In this document: one piece after another, positions 12,809-25,179 of the stretch
Numbering within the stretch: position 1 is the stretch's first letter
Layout: every line of letters begins with the position of its first letter
From: Amoeboaphelidium protococcarum
Taxonomy: Eukaryota > Aphelidiomycota > Aphelidea
DNA length: 64,000 nt
Assembly (NCBI GenBank): GCA_023515745.1
Contig: JALECJ010000254.1
Coordinates: forward strand, 1-64,000
Direction: 5' to 3'
Made by a program: the position numbers and the translations under genes
Notes under the pieces: generated by a model
What the model saw: the letters and a program-made list of their open reading frames with translations, nothing else
Database searches by the model: none
Told to the model about the DNA's origin: nothing

Positions 12809-14382
12809 TCATGCTTCTTGTACACCTGCAATCTCATTCAATATCTTAATGTCTCGCGTGCACATTTGTTAGAACTCCTATTATGACATTTGACTTGCCA
12901 TCTTTGCGTGTCCAAAATCAATATAGAGCAGTTAATCTCCTTTCCACATTATATTACGCGGTGCAACGTCACCATGAGCTACTCCATTTTAATGAATTAA
13001 CTATAATGAGTTATGCAACTGCAAATAATGTGCTTAAATGTCAGCGACAGTAGATACACGTTCCAAGCGCTCTATCATTATTGCCTCAATCCAGCCATCA
13101 ATTGACAGACGCGCCAACAATCTCGGAATGACAGTACAGTACCTTGCAATTTAAATAGCTTCAGATAGCATTCTTGCTCATTATCGATGACATCTAATTT
13201 CAAATGTTCTGGATCCTTGGTGGAGTCTGCCATTTTCAAGACTGTCTAACGCGCTGTAAATTGAAGTAAGCCGTTATCCGACTCGTAAAAGGTATCGATA
13301 CCACCAGTGCTGGGCACTTAGATAGCTCATACTCCATATCCATATGAGTCATATTCCATGTGGAGGGGAGGGGGTCACATTCACCATATGACTTCTATGG
13401 CTTAATATTTGGGTCGTTCTACTCTATCAAATCTAACCGTTTCAAAGCAAGCGCGTGTTGCCGTTTCACCTCTGGCGGTCTGCCTAACTGATAACTTGAA
13501 AATCGATCTTTCTACCTTATTGTGCAGTAAAAGGCTTACCAAGCGCGTCAAAGCTTGCGAACATCTAATGCTGTTCAAATCCAATACTTTCTAAGGTAGT
13601 ATCATAGTAAATGAACGGCTTATTCAATGACTGCATTGAAAGCTGCCAACTGGGAAAAAGTGTCTCTGGAAACCCAGACGAGATTGTAAATGGTTGGTGT
13701 ATTGTAAAGCATGATACGTGTAGATAATTATAGCTGAAGGTTGTGATAAAGTGAATACTGATTCAGGAACAGAAGAGTCCACAGAGGGAGACGTTTGAAT
13801 AATCGTAATGTTTTTAATGAAAAACACGTGATTTCATCCCTTTATAACCGAATGATATCTCTTCATGGCAAGTGAAAACTAAATCATATCCATATGAGCA
13901 TGTGTAAGATATCAACAAAACGAATAAAAAGTAAACAGTATTAAGACAATTGGTGTATTTATTTAAGCGCAAAGATTAGAAATCATAGTTCAGATTGATT
14001 CAAGGTCAATCATTACTCCTCCAAATCTCGACTATAACATGCGTGACCTATTTTACATGCCAACTCGACGCCAAGACACTACCAAGAACATGAAACTCCG
14101 ACAGTATGACTACTACATGGCTCATATCACCCATATAGCCCGTTGATATGACTCATCCATGTAAGTAAGTCTGAAATTCGATCCATCCATGTCATCCATA
14201 TGAGTGCGCAGTACTGGTGTGATCACATCTTGGTTAAAGAATTTCCATAAATTTAGCTCAACGAACACCAATTCACGAGGATTACTGGGTGCAGACAGCT
14301 AGGACCTGTACGTTCTTAACTGATCATTGTGCTTGCGGGTGTATGGTTCAAAACATCGCGTAGTCAAGTCATTATTTGTTTG
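12809..14382 (-). pseudogene. Broken nuclease-kinase fusion gene, middle lost and element inserted
   Basis: Decayed relative of the gene at 29379-30720. The 5' part (14217-14382) matches that gene's first 50 or so codons but has a TGA as third codon and a one-base deletion shifting the frame. The 3' part (12809-13304) matches the kinase half through HGD and DFG motifs to the same final TGA, with a 5-base duplication shifting the frame upstream of the kinase core. About 200 codons between the two parts are absent; in their place lies a 912-base hAT-like element (13305-14216). The gene is clearly inactive. The family is described under the 29379 copy. Confidence 0.85.
13305..14216. mobile_element. 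hAT-like non-autonomous element (candidate)
   Basis: 912 bases whose two ends are inverted: CAGTGCTGGGCACT at the left and, read inward from the right, CAGTACTGCGCACT (12 of 14 identical). The CAGTG start resembles hAT ends. Inside, CATATCCATATGAG occurs exactly at 13335-13348 and 13885-13898, with a shorter form at 14193-14204, as expected of subterminal transposase-binding repeats. No transposase was recognised. The 8-base flanks do not match each other, and the host sequences on the two sides are not adjacent in the intact copy, so this may be two insertions recombined with loss of the intervening host sequence. Confidence 0.55.
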
Positions 14383-14635
14383 AATTAAATCAATAAAGTG
14401 AACCAGTAAAATGTCAATTGTATATGCCGCGTGACTTTTGTTAATGTAGCCTAGGCTCCATAGGGACATACGAAAGAGGTGTATTACTAGTATAAGTCAT
14501 ATTATAATTATTACAGTGCTATTTACAATCACAATTCACTATCAACAATAGAAGATTGGCCAGCCAAAACAGCCTTTTATGCACAACAACAGCTCACACT
14601 TGAGTAACTAACTGATCTCACACCTGTGACATTCA

Positions 14636-15115
14636 TCATTCAAGATCAAAAGCAATTAAGGGTGGCGCCTTGATCTTTGTAGAATACTTCCCAAACTTCG
14701 GTTCCGGGGCAGACGATCTGAACATCACTTCCGACATTTACTATTACGGAAAAAGTTGTTTCAACATAGAACAAAAGCGAATAGATTATAGATTGAATAG
14801 ACTGGCCACCCTAGGATTTAGCAATGTCTCAGTAATCAAAAATACGCGAATAATCAAATAATGTTTTACTTATGCCTCACTACCGACACTGATTGTATCA
14901 TAATTAATTCCAATGTAGCAATCCATATCCAAAAGCGGCTAGATATGAATTCTATACGGTATAATGACATCTTGGTCAAAAGATTTCCATAATTTCAAAT
15001 CAACGCCTACCAATTCACGAGGATTACTGGGTGCAGATAGCTAGGTACCGGTGCGCTTTGGACAGATCACTGTGCTCGCAGGTGTATGTCGCAGTAAATC
15101 ACGCAGTAGAATCAT
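14636..15115 (-). pseudogene. 5' fragment of nuclease-kinase fusion family
   Basis: An ATG-to-TGA frame of 159 codons whose first 90 or so codons match the N-terminus of the 29379 gene (shared ARELD/PRELV-type start, SFDQDVIIPY, LDMDCYIGI, VGSEA.KHYL). After that the similarity fades, and neither the PD-(D/E)xK core nor the kinase is present. It is probably a truncated copy; a short stand-alone protein cannot be ruled out because the frame is unbroken. Same orientation as the broken copy 254 bases away. Confidence 0.7.
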
Positions 15116-16630
15116 ATTTATTACGATAATTGGTAACAATAAGAAGAGAAAAGAAAACGGATTGATTTACTGACTGACCAATCCTTAGCGGTGTTGGACG
15201 CATCGCAGAGCTGACAATGCGCGTGATTTCGTGGATATAAGGCGCCTACGCTTACATTTTAGCGCTCAAGTTTAGACTAAATCTGCGCTGGTAAATTCTA
15301 ATCAGTAGTATCGAAGCCCAGTTCTGAAAATACATATCAGTCCAACGTATTAATGTCGTCTTTCACGTATTACATGTCTATCTTGCGGGTTCGCTGGTGT
15401 TCAAATGTTGTTATGGCTTCCGCCATTCATTTGGCAGAATTCTTAGTATCGTTAACTCAATCTTAAAAGTCAAATCTGAGAGTTCAAATCACTTAAACGC
15501 CTAAAGTGTTATACTATAAATTTAGATACAGACGTACCTTAAATTTTTGGTTTTTTATAAGATCCTCTTGTTAGCCGTTAAGTAAGCACTCCTACTCTGT
15601 ATCATCAAAGAATCTCAACCACAATGAGGTTCTGATACTAATAGCCATTCGTTTTAACTCATTATCTACTATTAAGGTACTCAGCACCATACATATTCCG
15701 TTTAACCATAACTTCAAACACTTGGCTCGTGTCAGGTACCAATTGGCTCTAGCTCAGATCCAAAGAGAGCAACTCAACTTCAGCGACGTAGACAAAAACT
15801 TTCAATAAGATTATAATTAAGACTATGCAGCAAATTCAAAATTAACTAGAATAATGTCGCAGGGAATAGCACTCGGCTACTGTTGTCGTCAGAGCCAAAG
15901 GCCCTGATGCGCGCTCAAAGAGTAAACCGCGCGCTGCAAATTCCAAGCTAAGACTGGAGAGTAGACATATGCATGTGCTTCACCATCAGAATACACTAAT
16001 TTTTTAGTAATGGCAGTTTAATGGTGTTCAAACCTTACTGCCCACAGTGCTAGACAAAAAGTACCTGGTTCGGCGCCCTTAGCAGTTTGGCTATGATCAA
16101 GCACGACTCAAGGAGAATGACTATGTTCACAATATGAGAGTTCTTCGAAGTCTAGTGTTTTTCAAAACACGTTGAATGTTGGTTGCATTTACAAGGTATT
16201 TAAATATTTCAAGTTATTAATGATAGACTTGGAACTAATCTGTTCTCAGAAATGACCACCTCACCTAGAGGTCACTGACAGATTCTACAGAGTAGAAGGT
16301 TATAGAACGCTAAATAGCCAACGATGAAACACCCGTAAACTACTTGATATTTATTAATAAGCATACTGATTTAGAAATTGTAGTCGGCAAAGATATGGCA
16401 TTACTTGCACAGAGAGCTTACTACGGTAGTGCTAAAGCGCACAGCTATCAGCCATGCAGCCAGTTGTTAGTTATTGTACTCGTGTTCAAGTCGCGCGCTT
16501 TCTCTCGCAGTCACCGCGATTGAACAATTCCCTGATTTCATCTTCTGCCAAATATTATAACGTTAGACGTGTCAACCACCGAAATCTTTCACCTCAACCC
16601 CTAGTAATCAGATAGCTATAGCTTGAGTAT
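15116..16630. other. Gene-poor stretch of unknown content
   Basis: 1.5 kb with no gene I can support. With TGA as only stop, open runs of 40-60 codons arise by chance and several are present on both strands; none shows a family motif. It adjoins the decayed nuclease-kinase copies and may be an eroded mobile-element region. Confidence 0.4.
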
Positions 16631-19600
16631 ATGAATTTCGTTGGAAGTCTTGTGTCTACTGTTAGTGAGTTTTACAAAGACTTGAACCCTGCCACTTTAT
16701 CGGGAGCCATAGACATTGTGGTTGTGGAGAGAGCTGATGGCACTCTGGCGTGTTCACCTTTCCATGTCAGATTCGGGAAGATGCAGCTATTAAGACCCTT
16801 TGAAAAGAGCGTAATACTCTAATTTAATATGTCTGTTTACAAGTGTTGAATTTTATTGTTATATTGTTTAGTGTAGGTGGAGATGAAAGTAAATGGCACT
16901 GTGGTCGACATCCCCATGAAGTTGGGTGAAGGTGGAGAGGCGTTCTTTATAAAGGAGACGAATGATGAAGTTCCTGATGCGTATTAGACATCTCCACTTG
17001 CCCTGACGCCATAATAATTATCCTCTGGTCATGTGCCTCCATTGTCTGGCTTGGATACCTTGAAATTAGATCCCACTGCTCTGACTCGGTCCTCTTCTGA
17101 TCAGCAGTTGAATGCCGGCTTTGTGTCTCCTCTGGATGCCAAAAATTTTGATTTTGACAGTGAATAACTGAAGACTGCTGGATCTCGGCTTGGCTCTAAT
17201 CCTGGCAATCTTAATATTGGGCACAGTGTGACAAGAGAGCATCCTCTATCCGATTCTGAGGTTTTGATTGGCAGTAGTAGTAAGAAGGATACTACAGGTG
17301 TGGGATATAATGCTTCCGCGTAGTAATCGGCCATTCCAGCCAAGATGCACATGAGTGATACAGAGATGGATTATCTGGACCTCGGTGGTGGGGAAAAGTT
17401 GAATGCTCAGAATCCCTAATAATTTACCCAATGGAAATGGGGATTGCTACCGTCCAATGAAAGCTAGTAATATTCCGAGGCAGTGCCATCTTCCAATGTA
17501 AAAATCGCGTCTAAAGCAAAGCCGGAAGATCGAAATTTTTAATCCAGTTAAGAATCTCAATAGGCTGAAAAGAAGCATCTTGAAATTAGGAATACTTAAG
17601 TTGATAAGGTGGGCCAGTTGATTTAAGACTTGCTTGGTGACAATGAGCGAGGTGGATTAGAGATTTAGTTATCAATGTGCGGGAAAGCTTGTGCTGATCC
17701 TGAGCAATTCTCAAGCAAGTTGATATCTTTTAAGGATTTCAAATCTAATCCCCTGTCTATCTTGCAGGATGAAAACTTGGTTATAAAGGTGAATGATGAG
17801 TACTTGACTTGGCATGTTCTGGGTCCTGCTCTGGTGGCCAAGCTCTTCTTCAAAGATCACCTGGACCCTGAAGTATTGTAGACTCTGGCCCTTATTCCAT
17901 CATTACTCACCCAAAAGTCTGAACTCGATGCATCTTCCTCAATGGCCACTGGTATGTAGACTGGCGGTAGACTAGAATAGAAGAGCACCGCTACAAAGAG
18001 CTGGTGGTGGTCATCCACTCGGGAAAAGTCTCCTGAAAGACGCGGTTAGATTTCTGATAAATCTACAATTGATGATACTGAGTAGCCTCCGCTTTCAGCA
18101 CCAGTGGGGATCAAAACTCAGGATATTTAGCTGAGTGATACGGCAACTATCAAAAGTCTTGATTCGTCATATAGATAAGGTGATGGTTCCGCGATGAATT
18201 AAACAACTACTGCAATGTCTGCTCCTGCTTAGAGTAGACCCCTATCAGCTCCTAATCTGGGTGAGGTGATTTAAGCTTAATAATATAAAGCCAAGTTCTT
18301 TAGCAAAACTCTGCGCTTGACGTCTGACCAATTACGATCTCTTAATCTTAATTATGGAGCTAATACTGTATCTTTTAGCGTCGCATCCTCTTATTCTGGA
18401 ATTGCCACTTGTACTGCGCGAATATTTTTATGGAAGTATAATGTTTAGATTGTAGTATCAGATATTGACGGTACAATTACAAAGTCTGATGCTCTCGGTC
18501 ATCTGCTACCAATGCTTAGGATGGATTGGACTCATCCCGGTATTGCTAACCTGTACACTAGCGTTAAGAACAATGGGTACGAGATTCTCTATTTGACTAG
18601 TCGAGCCATAGGCCAGGCTGATATCACTCGAGGCTATTTAAAGGGGATAGAGCAAGGATCTTATCAATTGCCAGACGGACCGGTGATTATGTCTCCTGAT
18701 AGATTGATTGCTGCTCTGAAGCGAGAGGTTATTGATAGGAGGCCTGAAGAGTTTAAGATTGCCGTTCTCAAGGATATAAAATCTCTTTTCAAATCTAGAA
18801 ATCCGTTCTACGCTGGCTTTGGTAACAGAGTCACGGATGCAATGTCTTATAGAGCTGTGGATATACCGACGTACAGAATTTACTCTATTAATAGTCAGGG
18901 AGAGATCAAGATGGACTTCTTTGTCGGGTACACGTCCAGTTATGTGAAGTTGAGAGACTTGGTAGATCACATATTTCCTCCGATCAGATCCAAGATTCAG
19001 AGCATGTCAAAGTCTGCCAGTCTCGATGTCTTGCCTGGAACTCCCAAGAGCAATAGAAGTGCTAGAAGTAAACGATTGGCCGGACGCTAAGGTTCGAATG
19101 CATCAGCTCGTAAACCGTCTTCTATACGCACAGATGCTACCAGCCTGAGACCGATACAGGATTATGATATATTTGGCGAAGAGTCGGATGAAGCTGATCG
19201 TCCCTCTGATGACGGAGAAGCTGAATGTGAAGCGGGTGATCAAGAGAGTCCTGGATAATCAGTCGATGAAGATGATTTACAATCTCCGCAAGATTAGGCT
19301 AATGAGGCTCTGGAAGATTCAGATTCATTGGAAGCTATTGAAGACGGATATGATGATTTTGTGTACTGGAAGACTCCCCTGTTGGACGCAGTCGAGTTAC
19401 CAGCTGAAGTAGTCAATGCATCTAAATCTAAAATACCTGATGGTGGCCCCAATGCTCGAACTAGAAAAGAATCTACTTTAGTTTACACTAATCCTTTAAA
19501 GAAGTATTCAGAGTACTCATCTTCATCATCGTCCGAGGATGGTGAAGAAGGAGATGACGATTATGATGATGAAGTGTACGACGAAATGTATGAAGGCGAA

Positions 19601-19657
19601 GATGAAGATGAGGCTAGTAGTTAGACTGGCTATGCTGCAGAAGGAATTGATAAATGA
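16631..19657 (+). CDS. PAH1: Lipin / phosphatidate phosphatase (PAH1, NED1)
   Basis: Mg-dependent phosphatidate phosphatase making diacylglycerol and controlling nuclear membrane growth. Two exons, 16631-16810 and 16877-19657, 986 codons. N-LIP domain: amphipathic start with [21 protein letters not shown], and after the 66-base intron [19 protein letters not shown] domain: the FLWKYN segment, then the catalytic [10 protein letters not shown] at about residue 588, [47 protein letters not shown] and [12 protein letters not shown]. The C-terminal 200 residues are acidic (poly D/E, Ser-rich), as in yeast Pah1. The central linker is Ser-rich and likely phosphorylated. Confidence 0.95.
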
Positions 19658-19744
19658 ACTAGAATGAGAAGCTAATGTGTATATGCACACTCTGTGATAT
19701 TTTGGAATTCAATTTATTGATACAATAAAGTCATAAACATCATT

Positions 19745-20644
19745 TCACTTCTTACGATCCTCTTGCTTAGTGAAGAATGAGGCCACACTCTTGAGACCTT
19801 TACTAGCCTTTTCCAACTACCTCATACCCAACGTCTTTTACTTCTACACAATTAATGATGTAACTCAATCCATATGTTTATAGATATATACTAAATTATA
19901 GATAGAACGTACCTTTGCTGACTTGTCCTTATCTCCGACAGAGCTAGATTGACTACTGTCGGCATTGTTATTTTACCGACCATAATTGAAATAATTAATT
20001 TACACTTTGGGTGCAATATCACAAGATTCTTTGATCTATAAACCATCTTTGACAATACGCAACAAGTCCTCACCAGCATAATCTTGAAGCATTTCGAGAG
20101 CATACAACTTCAGCGCATCACTATCACTTGCATCTAAACCGACAGCTAAATTCTGCAACTCTGTCTAATCCTCCGATAATGATTACAAATACTTGACAAC
20201 ATTATCGACTTTTAAAGAGAGCCACGCAACAGCTTTATCCTAGTTGAAGCGATAGAATTGCTGGCCATCAAGAGCTGTCACGTCAACCAAATGAGCTAGA
20301 AATTATAACGATAGTGAAGAATTTTACAATGATATGACATTAATGAGCGCAGGTGGACATTCTGTATCGCCCAGTGACATGAATCTAGTCTTTGGACAAT
20401 ACGGGAGTAATAAGAATAGAGGATCCACCTCGAACATTGTCAGAACCGCTCCATTAGAGATGCAATAATCAGCAGGAGTGACCATAACTGACGTCTCATC
20501 ACCAGCACCAACTTGCACCACTTGAAACCACTTTTCATAATCTGGACTATGCGCAAATACAGCGGGCTCTTTGCAATCTCCAATTAGACATTATATCACA
20601 TTAAGTTTATCGCATATATATTCAGGTGTAACCAGAAGTCTCAT
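19745..20644 (-). CDS. RNASEH2B: Ribonuclease H2 subunit B
   Basis: Non-catalytic subunit of RNase H2, which removes ribonucleotides from DNA. Exons 19913-20644 and 19745-19843 join to 276 codons. Seen: NGAVLTMFEVDPLFLLLPY in the triple-barrel part (about 70-90), LVDVTALDGQQFYRFN, the KVDNVVKYL helix, and a C-terminal SVASFFTKQEDRKK that resembles the PCNA-binding box (hydrophobic-x-x-FF) of human RNASEH2B. The 69-base intron begins GTACGT and ends GTGTAG; without it the PIP-like tail would be lost. Upstream (20760-20780) are GACGCGAC and AACGCGTT. Confidence 0.9.
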
Positions 20645-21389
20645 TTTGATTATAATCAATACAAACTTAATGCGCCAAAGAGAGTAAGTAATAAATAGTA
20701 CAGTCCAAAGAGGTCAAATGTGTATTGGAAAAAGCACAGGCAGATTGAACGATGAAGAAGACGCGACAATTGAACGCGTTCTGAAAGTGAAACAGCTATC
20801 ATATGGTCTTGACATCTCTCTCATACTGTATGGATAGTTAGTATGCGATCAGAGTGTATACTTAATTCTAATTTAATAAATTGAAGCGTAGTTAATGACA
20901 TTAATACAATCATGTAAATTGAAGAAGAGTAGGCTCAACGCCTTAGTCTTATATTAAACTTTCATCATTACATTTCCACCACAGGATGAAACAACATGCG
21001 TGATCATAAACTGTATTGTAATAGGGATTCGTATTAAACACACTCTCCAACTAATGGTCAAGAATGATTCACCATAAATTGGAAGCGCCTCTTCTGAATT
21101 ACCATTTTTATTAGTCTGACTGACTGACTGATGGAATGAATGTGATATGAAACAGTCCACCCCTCAATAAAACCTTTTGACGCGAAACTGGGCTGGATTG
21201 TTTTCAGCGTTTGAAACATTTCTCTCCTTAAACTGTCGCCTTGTCGTTCAGTTTGAAGTTTTCTTCTTTCCCACTTTCGATCGATTCAACTAAAGCTAAT
21301 ATTAAACAGGTTTTTTTAAGATTAAGCTTTATTTCATCATTCTCATTTACTAAAGTTTTTTACTATTCTGTCTAGACATTAGTAGTGAA
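20645..21389. promoter_or_regulatory. Divergent region RNASEH2B / ENTH gene with GACGCGA words
   Basis: 745 bases. GACGCGAC at 20760-20767 and palindromic AACGCGTT at 20773-20780 lie near RNASEH2B; GACGCGAAAC at 21179-21188 lies 200 bases before the ENTH gene. An open frame at 20954-21160 on the minus strand shows no family motif and was not called. Confidence 0.45.
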
Positions 21390-23138
21390 ATGAACAATCT
21401 CTTGAATAATTTGCCGTGGGATGTCAAGTCCACCATTACCAAGGTTAAAAATGCAGTCATGAATTACACTGAGATGGAGGCCAAGGTTCTGGAGGCCACT
21501 AATAATGACCCATGGGGAGCATCTTCCACCCTATTGTTGGAAATTAGTCGTGGAACATCTAGCTATTAGTACTTTAATGAGATCATGCCTATGGTGTACA
21601 AGAGAATTCATGAGCCTCAGTAGAATGGTACGCCTTAGAAGTGGAGACAGGTTTACAAGAGTTTGTAGCTGATTGATTTCCTGCTGAAGAATGGCGATAG
21701 ACGGGTAATTGATAGTGTGCGTGATCACTGCTATGACTTTAAGGCTCTATCGCAGTCATTCAAGTTTGTGGATGAGAAGGGCAAGGATCAAGGTATCAAT
21801 GTGCGTCATCGTGCTAAGGAGATTGTTGAGCTGGTGAATGACACTGAGCGATTGAGTATGGAGAGGGACAAGGCGGCTGCGAATAGAAATAAGTACACTG
21901 GTGTGGCTGCAGATGAAGTTCGCTCAGGCAGTGGGGGATTCGGTTCAGCTTCAGGAGGTAGTAGATATGGTGGGTTTGGTAGTGACTCTTATCGCCCATC
22001 GACCGGTGTGGCTGAATATGATTCACCAGCATAAGGTGGGAGCTCATCTTATGGAGGTGCTGGTGGCTCTTATGGTAACGATTCTGGTGGTCGTAAGCAG
22101 TCAGATCCCAAGCCGTCCATTCCTATCCCACAAATGTCAAATAATCAATCACAGAGTTATAGCAACCAACCGCAGTTGTCTTCCGAGAGTGCTGTTGGAG
22201 TTTCTTCCAAATAGCAGCAGTAATAGTAGTAGTAATAATAGTAGACTGCCAATTTACTTGATTTGGATTTTGGTGGTGCCACTTCGTCTGCTCCTCAATA
22301 GTATAATCAGCAAGCGAATAGTACTTTTGGGAATCCAAGCTTTGTACAGTAGACTAGTCGTTCAGTTGTATCCCCTCAAGGTAGTGGGGTCTTTAACACC
22401 CAGCCGGTTAATTAGAGCTTCTCATAACCATAATTGAATGCTGGCTAGTTTCAAAATTTTGGACATCCATAACAGTAGTAGTAGTAGTAATAATGGAATG
22501 GTACCAGCTCGATCATGTCTTAAAGTTCTTAATCGAGTGTCGGTCTATCTTAGCCGGCCAATGGTGGCATGAGTGGTGCAAATTAGATGCAGATTAATCC
22601 TAATGCATCTTCCTCAAACGGTTTTGAAAGCTTTGGAAGTGGCTTTATGTAGCCACCGAGAGTCACCTCGCCAATGTCTTAGACATCTTCTGTTGGAGGT
22701 ATGGGTTTTACATCTCAGCCAGCCGTACCGTTGTAAACTCAGTCTAGCTTTTCTGGAAATGGCTAGAAAAATTCATTTGCCGCACCTCCAGTGATGCCAG
22801 TTTCTTCTAACAGTGGACTTATGATGGCCGCACAACCTTAAAACTCCACCAGCGCTACCCGTCAGCCATAATAGTAGTAGAATTCCAGTTTCAATTTGAA
22901 GCCAAACGATGTGTGGAATACTGATTTGGTGTCTCTTGACTCACTGGGAAAGTAGAGCAATTCTCCGTAGACTGGACCTGCGTTGAATGAGTTGGCTGCC
23001 TAGAAATAACAAGGTTAGTCGTAGTAGTAGATGTAGTCGTCTTTTGGATAATTTGGAGGTGCCTTTGGTGGACCGAACTCAAGTGCTCAGAATCCTCCAT
23101 AGAAGAATCAGAATAATTTTGATGATTTACTGCTATGA
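21390..23138 (+). CDS. ENTH-domain clathrin adaptor (epsinR/ENT3 type)
   Basis: Adaptor binding phosphoinositides and clathrin at the Golgi/endosome. 582 codons, no intron. The ENTH domain fills residues 1-150: NAVMNYTEMEAKVLEATNND, then PWGASS, KWRQVYKSLQLIDFLLKNG and RAKEIVELVND. The YTEMEAKVLEATNNDPWG pattern is closer to epsinR/Ent3/Ent5 than to plasma-membrane epsins, and no UIM was seen. The remainder is low-complexity Gln/Ser/Gly/Asn with long poly-Q runs coded largely by TAG/TAA, clathrin-box-like NLLDLDF near residue 285, and an acidic-hydrophobic FDDLLL C-terminus. Confidence 0.92.
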
Positions 23139-23252
23139 GCCGCTAGGCATGAGTGAAAAGTGCAAATTACTTGGTGATGTGTGAAGTGGATTACATTTAT
23201 TTTTCGGGATATTATTTTATGTAAGTGGTCGTTCTGTATTTTACAGTCATAT

Positions 23253-25179
23253 TCAACATCCAGATGACTGCTATTAATAGAGTCGGGATGAATATGGTTA
23301 AAGTTGCTCTATAGACGCACCGGAAATCTTCATAAAATCGACAACTTTAGCCAGAGCTTCCATCAGATCACCGGCCGGATACTCAACTTCTTCTCCTGTG
23401 CGTTTGGCCACAGCTTCGCTCTCTAAAATTGAGTCCACCAGCAGTTTCCAATACTTTACAGCTAAATCCTTCTTATTGAGCTATTCATACAGTTGAGCAA
23501 TCTTGGACATTGCCATAAATTCTTGAGATGACAAACTTTCATCCTGTATCGTGGTTTCAGTGCCCAGAGCGCCATGAAATATTTCATCTGATGGATCAAT
23601 CATGATCTATTTCATGGTTGAATGGCAGCTCAATGATTTCTTATAGCTTTTTACAGCGTCATCCAGTTGATTAGTAACTTCGTAAATATTAGCCAGAGCA
23701 ATCCACAATCTTCCGTCATGTGGTCGCAATTTGACAGCCTTCTAAAAGTAATAGATAGAATATACTGGCATCTGTAACATCTCGTACGCTTATCCAAGAC
23801 CGTACCAAGCACGATAGTCTGATGGACAAATCTGAATCGCTTTCTGATACGAGTCCAACGCTGCATCGGTATTCCTAGCCTCGATGTACTCATGTCCCAT
23901 CAGAGTATACGCCGAAGCAGCCTGAAGATCAATAGCTGAACGGTATTAGTTATCAGCTCCGAACAATTTCACAGCTCGATCAAACATCAAAATCGCATTG
24001 GCGCTGAGTCCTTTCATACTAAAGTAATTACCCAGTACAAAGCATGTCTCAGGCCTTAAACTCTACGGATCTACATTCTTCACAAGGTGATGGGCAAGTG
24101 TGGACAATGCTGCACTATCATCTTGAACAAAGAGGACGTTAGAGTATGTTTAGGTGATCTCGACGTTGTACGGATCGCTGACCATCAACTCTCTGAATAT
24201 TTCACTGGCACTCTCAAAATCTCGCAAGTGATACATGATACTTGCCCTTTTACTTTCAAGCCACTGCGATTGAGGGAACAATTTTTGCAAATCAGACAGC
24301 ATCAATTAAACTTAGTCAACTGAGCCGACTGAAGCTGATTATCCAGGTGAAGGTCCAATCTCTGAAGCGACTTGTACAACAAACGAGATTTTGTTTACAT
24401 GCTCCGGCAATTCGCCAATAACACTCTCCACCTACATGCAAATGAGTTAGTTGTGATCATAGAGAACGCCTGTTATAAACATACAATTTTCCAGTCTTGC
24501 ATAAACTTGGCCAGCTCAAACCAAGATCCCGAGAACGTTGAATTCATCTATATTGATTTTACGAATGACTCTTTAGCTTTTTAACTCAAAGATACACGTG
24601 CATAAACAAGGCCTTGAAGATAATACAGATAGCAGTCAGCATGTTTAGAGAGGAGAGTCTTGATTTAATCCAGCAAGGACATGAACTGATTAGATTGCAA
24701 ACGATTTCTTTACTACTAACTGGTATCACTAGACTTTGATTATTCAACCTCCCCATTAACGATATCCAGCGAAATTTCCTAGCCAATAATATGCAAATAC
24801 TCGGCATACAGGGCAATAAACTTTATGAAGGATGGTAAGTTGTTATCATTCAAGTTGACACTATTATAACAACGCTTGTAATCTTTCAAATCAAAGTACG
24901 ACTTGCAGAGTAGATACATTTGAATGTAACCTCCAGCTGGTACCATTTAATTCACTAAATTGCTACTAATCTACTCATCTTCCATTTCTTGACTTGTTTA
25001 CATACTATTGACCAGTTCTGATAGCCTACATTAGAATCAATTCCTCTTCAACTCAATTAATAAAACACATATAGCTAGTGATCATACCAACATGATGCAT
25101 AGTATAAGCCACGAGATTGGCATTAAAATGCTTCGGCAATAAAAGATTTTAGAACCTGAGATTATTGTACTTTCACCAT
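23253..25179 (-). CDS. CDC23: CDC23 / APC8, anaphase-promoting complex TPR subunit
   Basis: TPR scaffold of the APC/C ubiquitin ligase. Three exons: 25088-25179, 24485-25025, 23253-24431, giving 603 codons (human 597). The N-terminal pattern [10 protein letters not shown]...SELVNSM matches the family's RGL..SAKW.AEL helix across the first intron, which fixes the start at 25179. Then [16 protein letters not shown], a long TPR array with [54 protein letters not shown], and the C-terminal [16 protein letters not shown]. Introns of 62 and 53 bases both end TGTAG. Divergent from SMC2, another mitotic gene. Confidence 0.93.

Noticed and set aside
15116-15840. Protein-like minus-strand stretches separated by TGA codons at places where Trp would fit
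   Set aside because: Tempting as a decayed transposon gene, but random frames average about 64 codons when only TGA stops, and no family motif was found.
15990-16250. Plus-strand short frame with YCPQC and later cysteines
   Set aside because: 39 codons, ends in TGA, no recognisable zinc-finger family.
20954-21160. 69-codon minus-strand frame in the RNASEH2B/ENTH interval
   Set aside because: No homology pattern and no supported exon partner.
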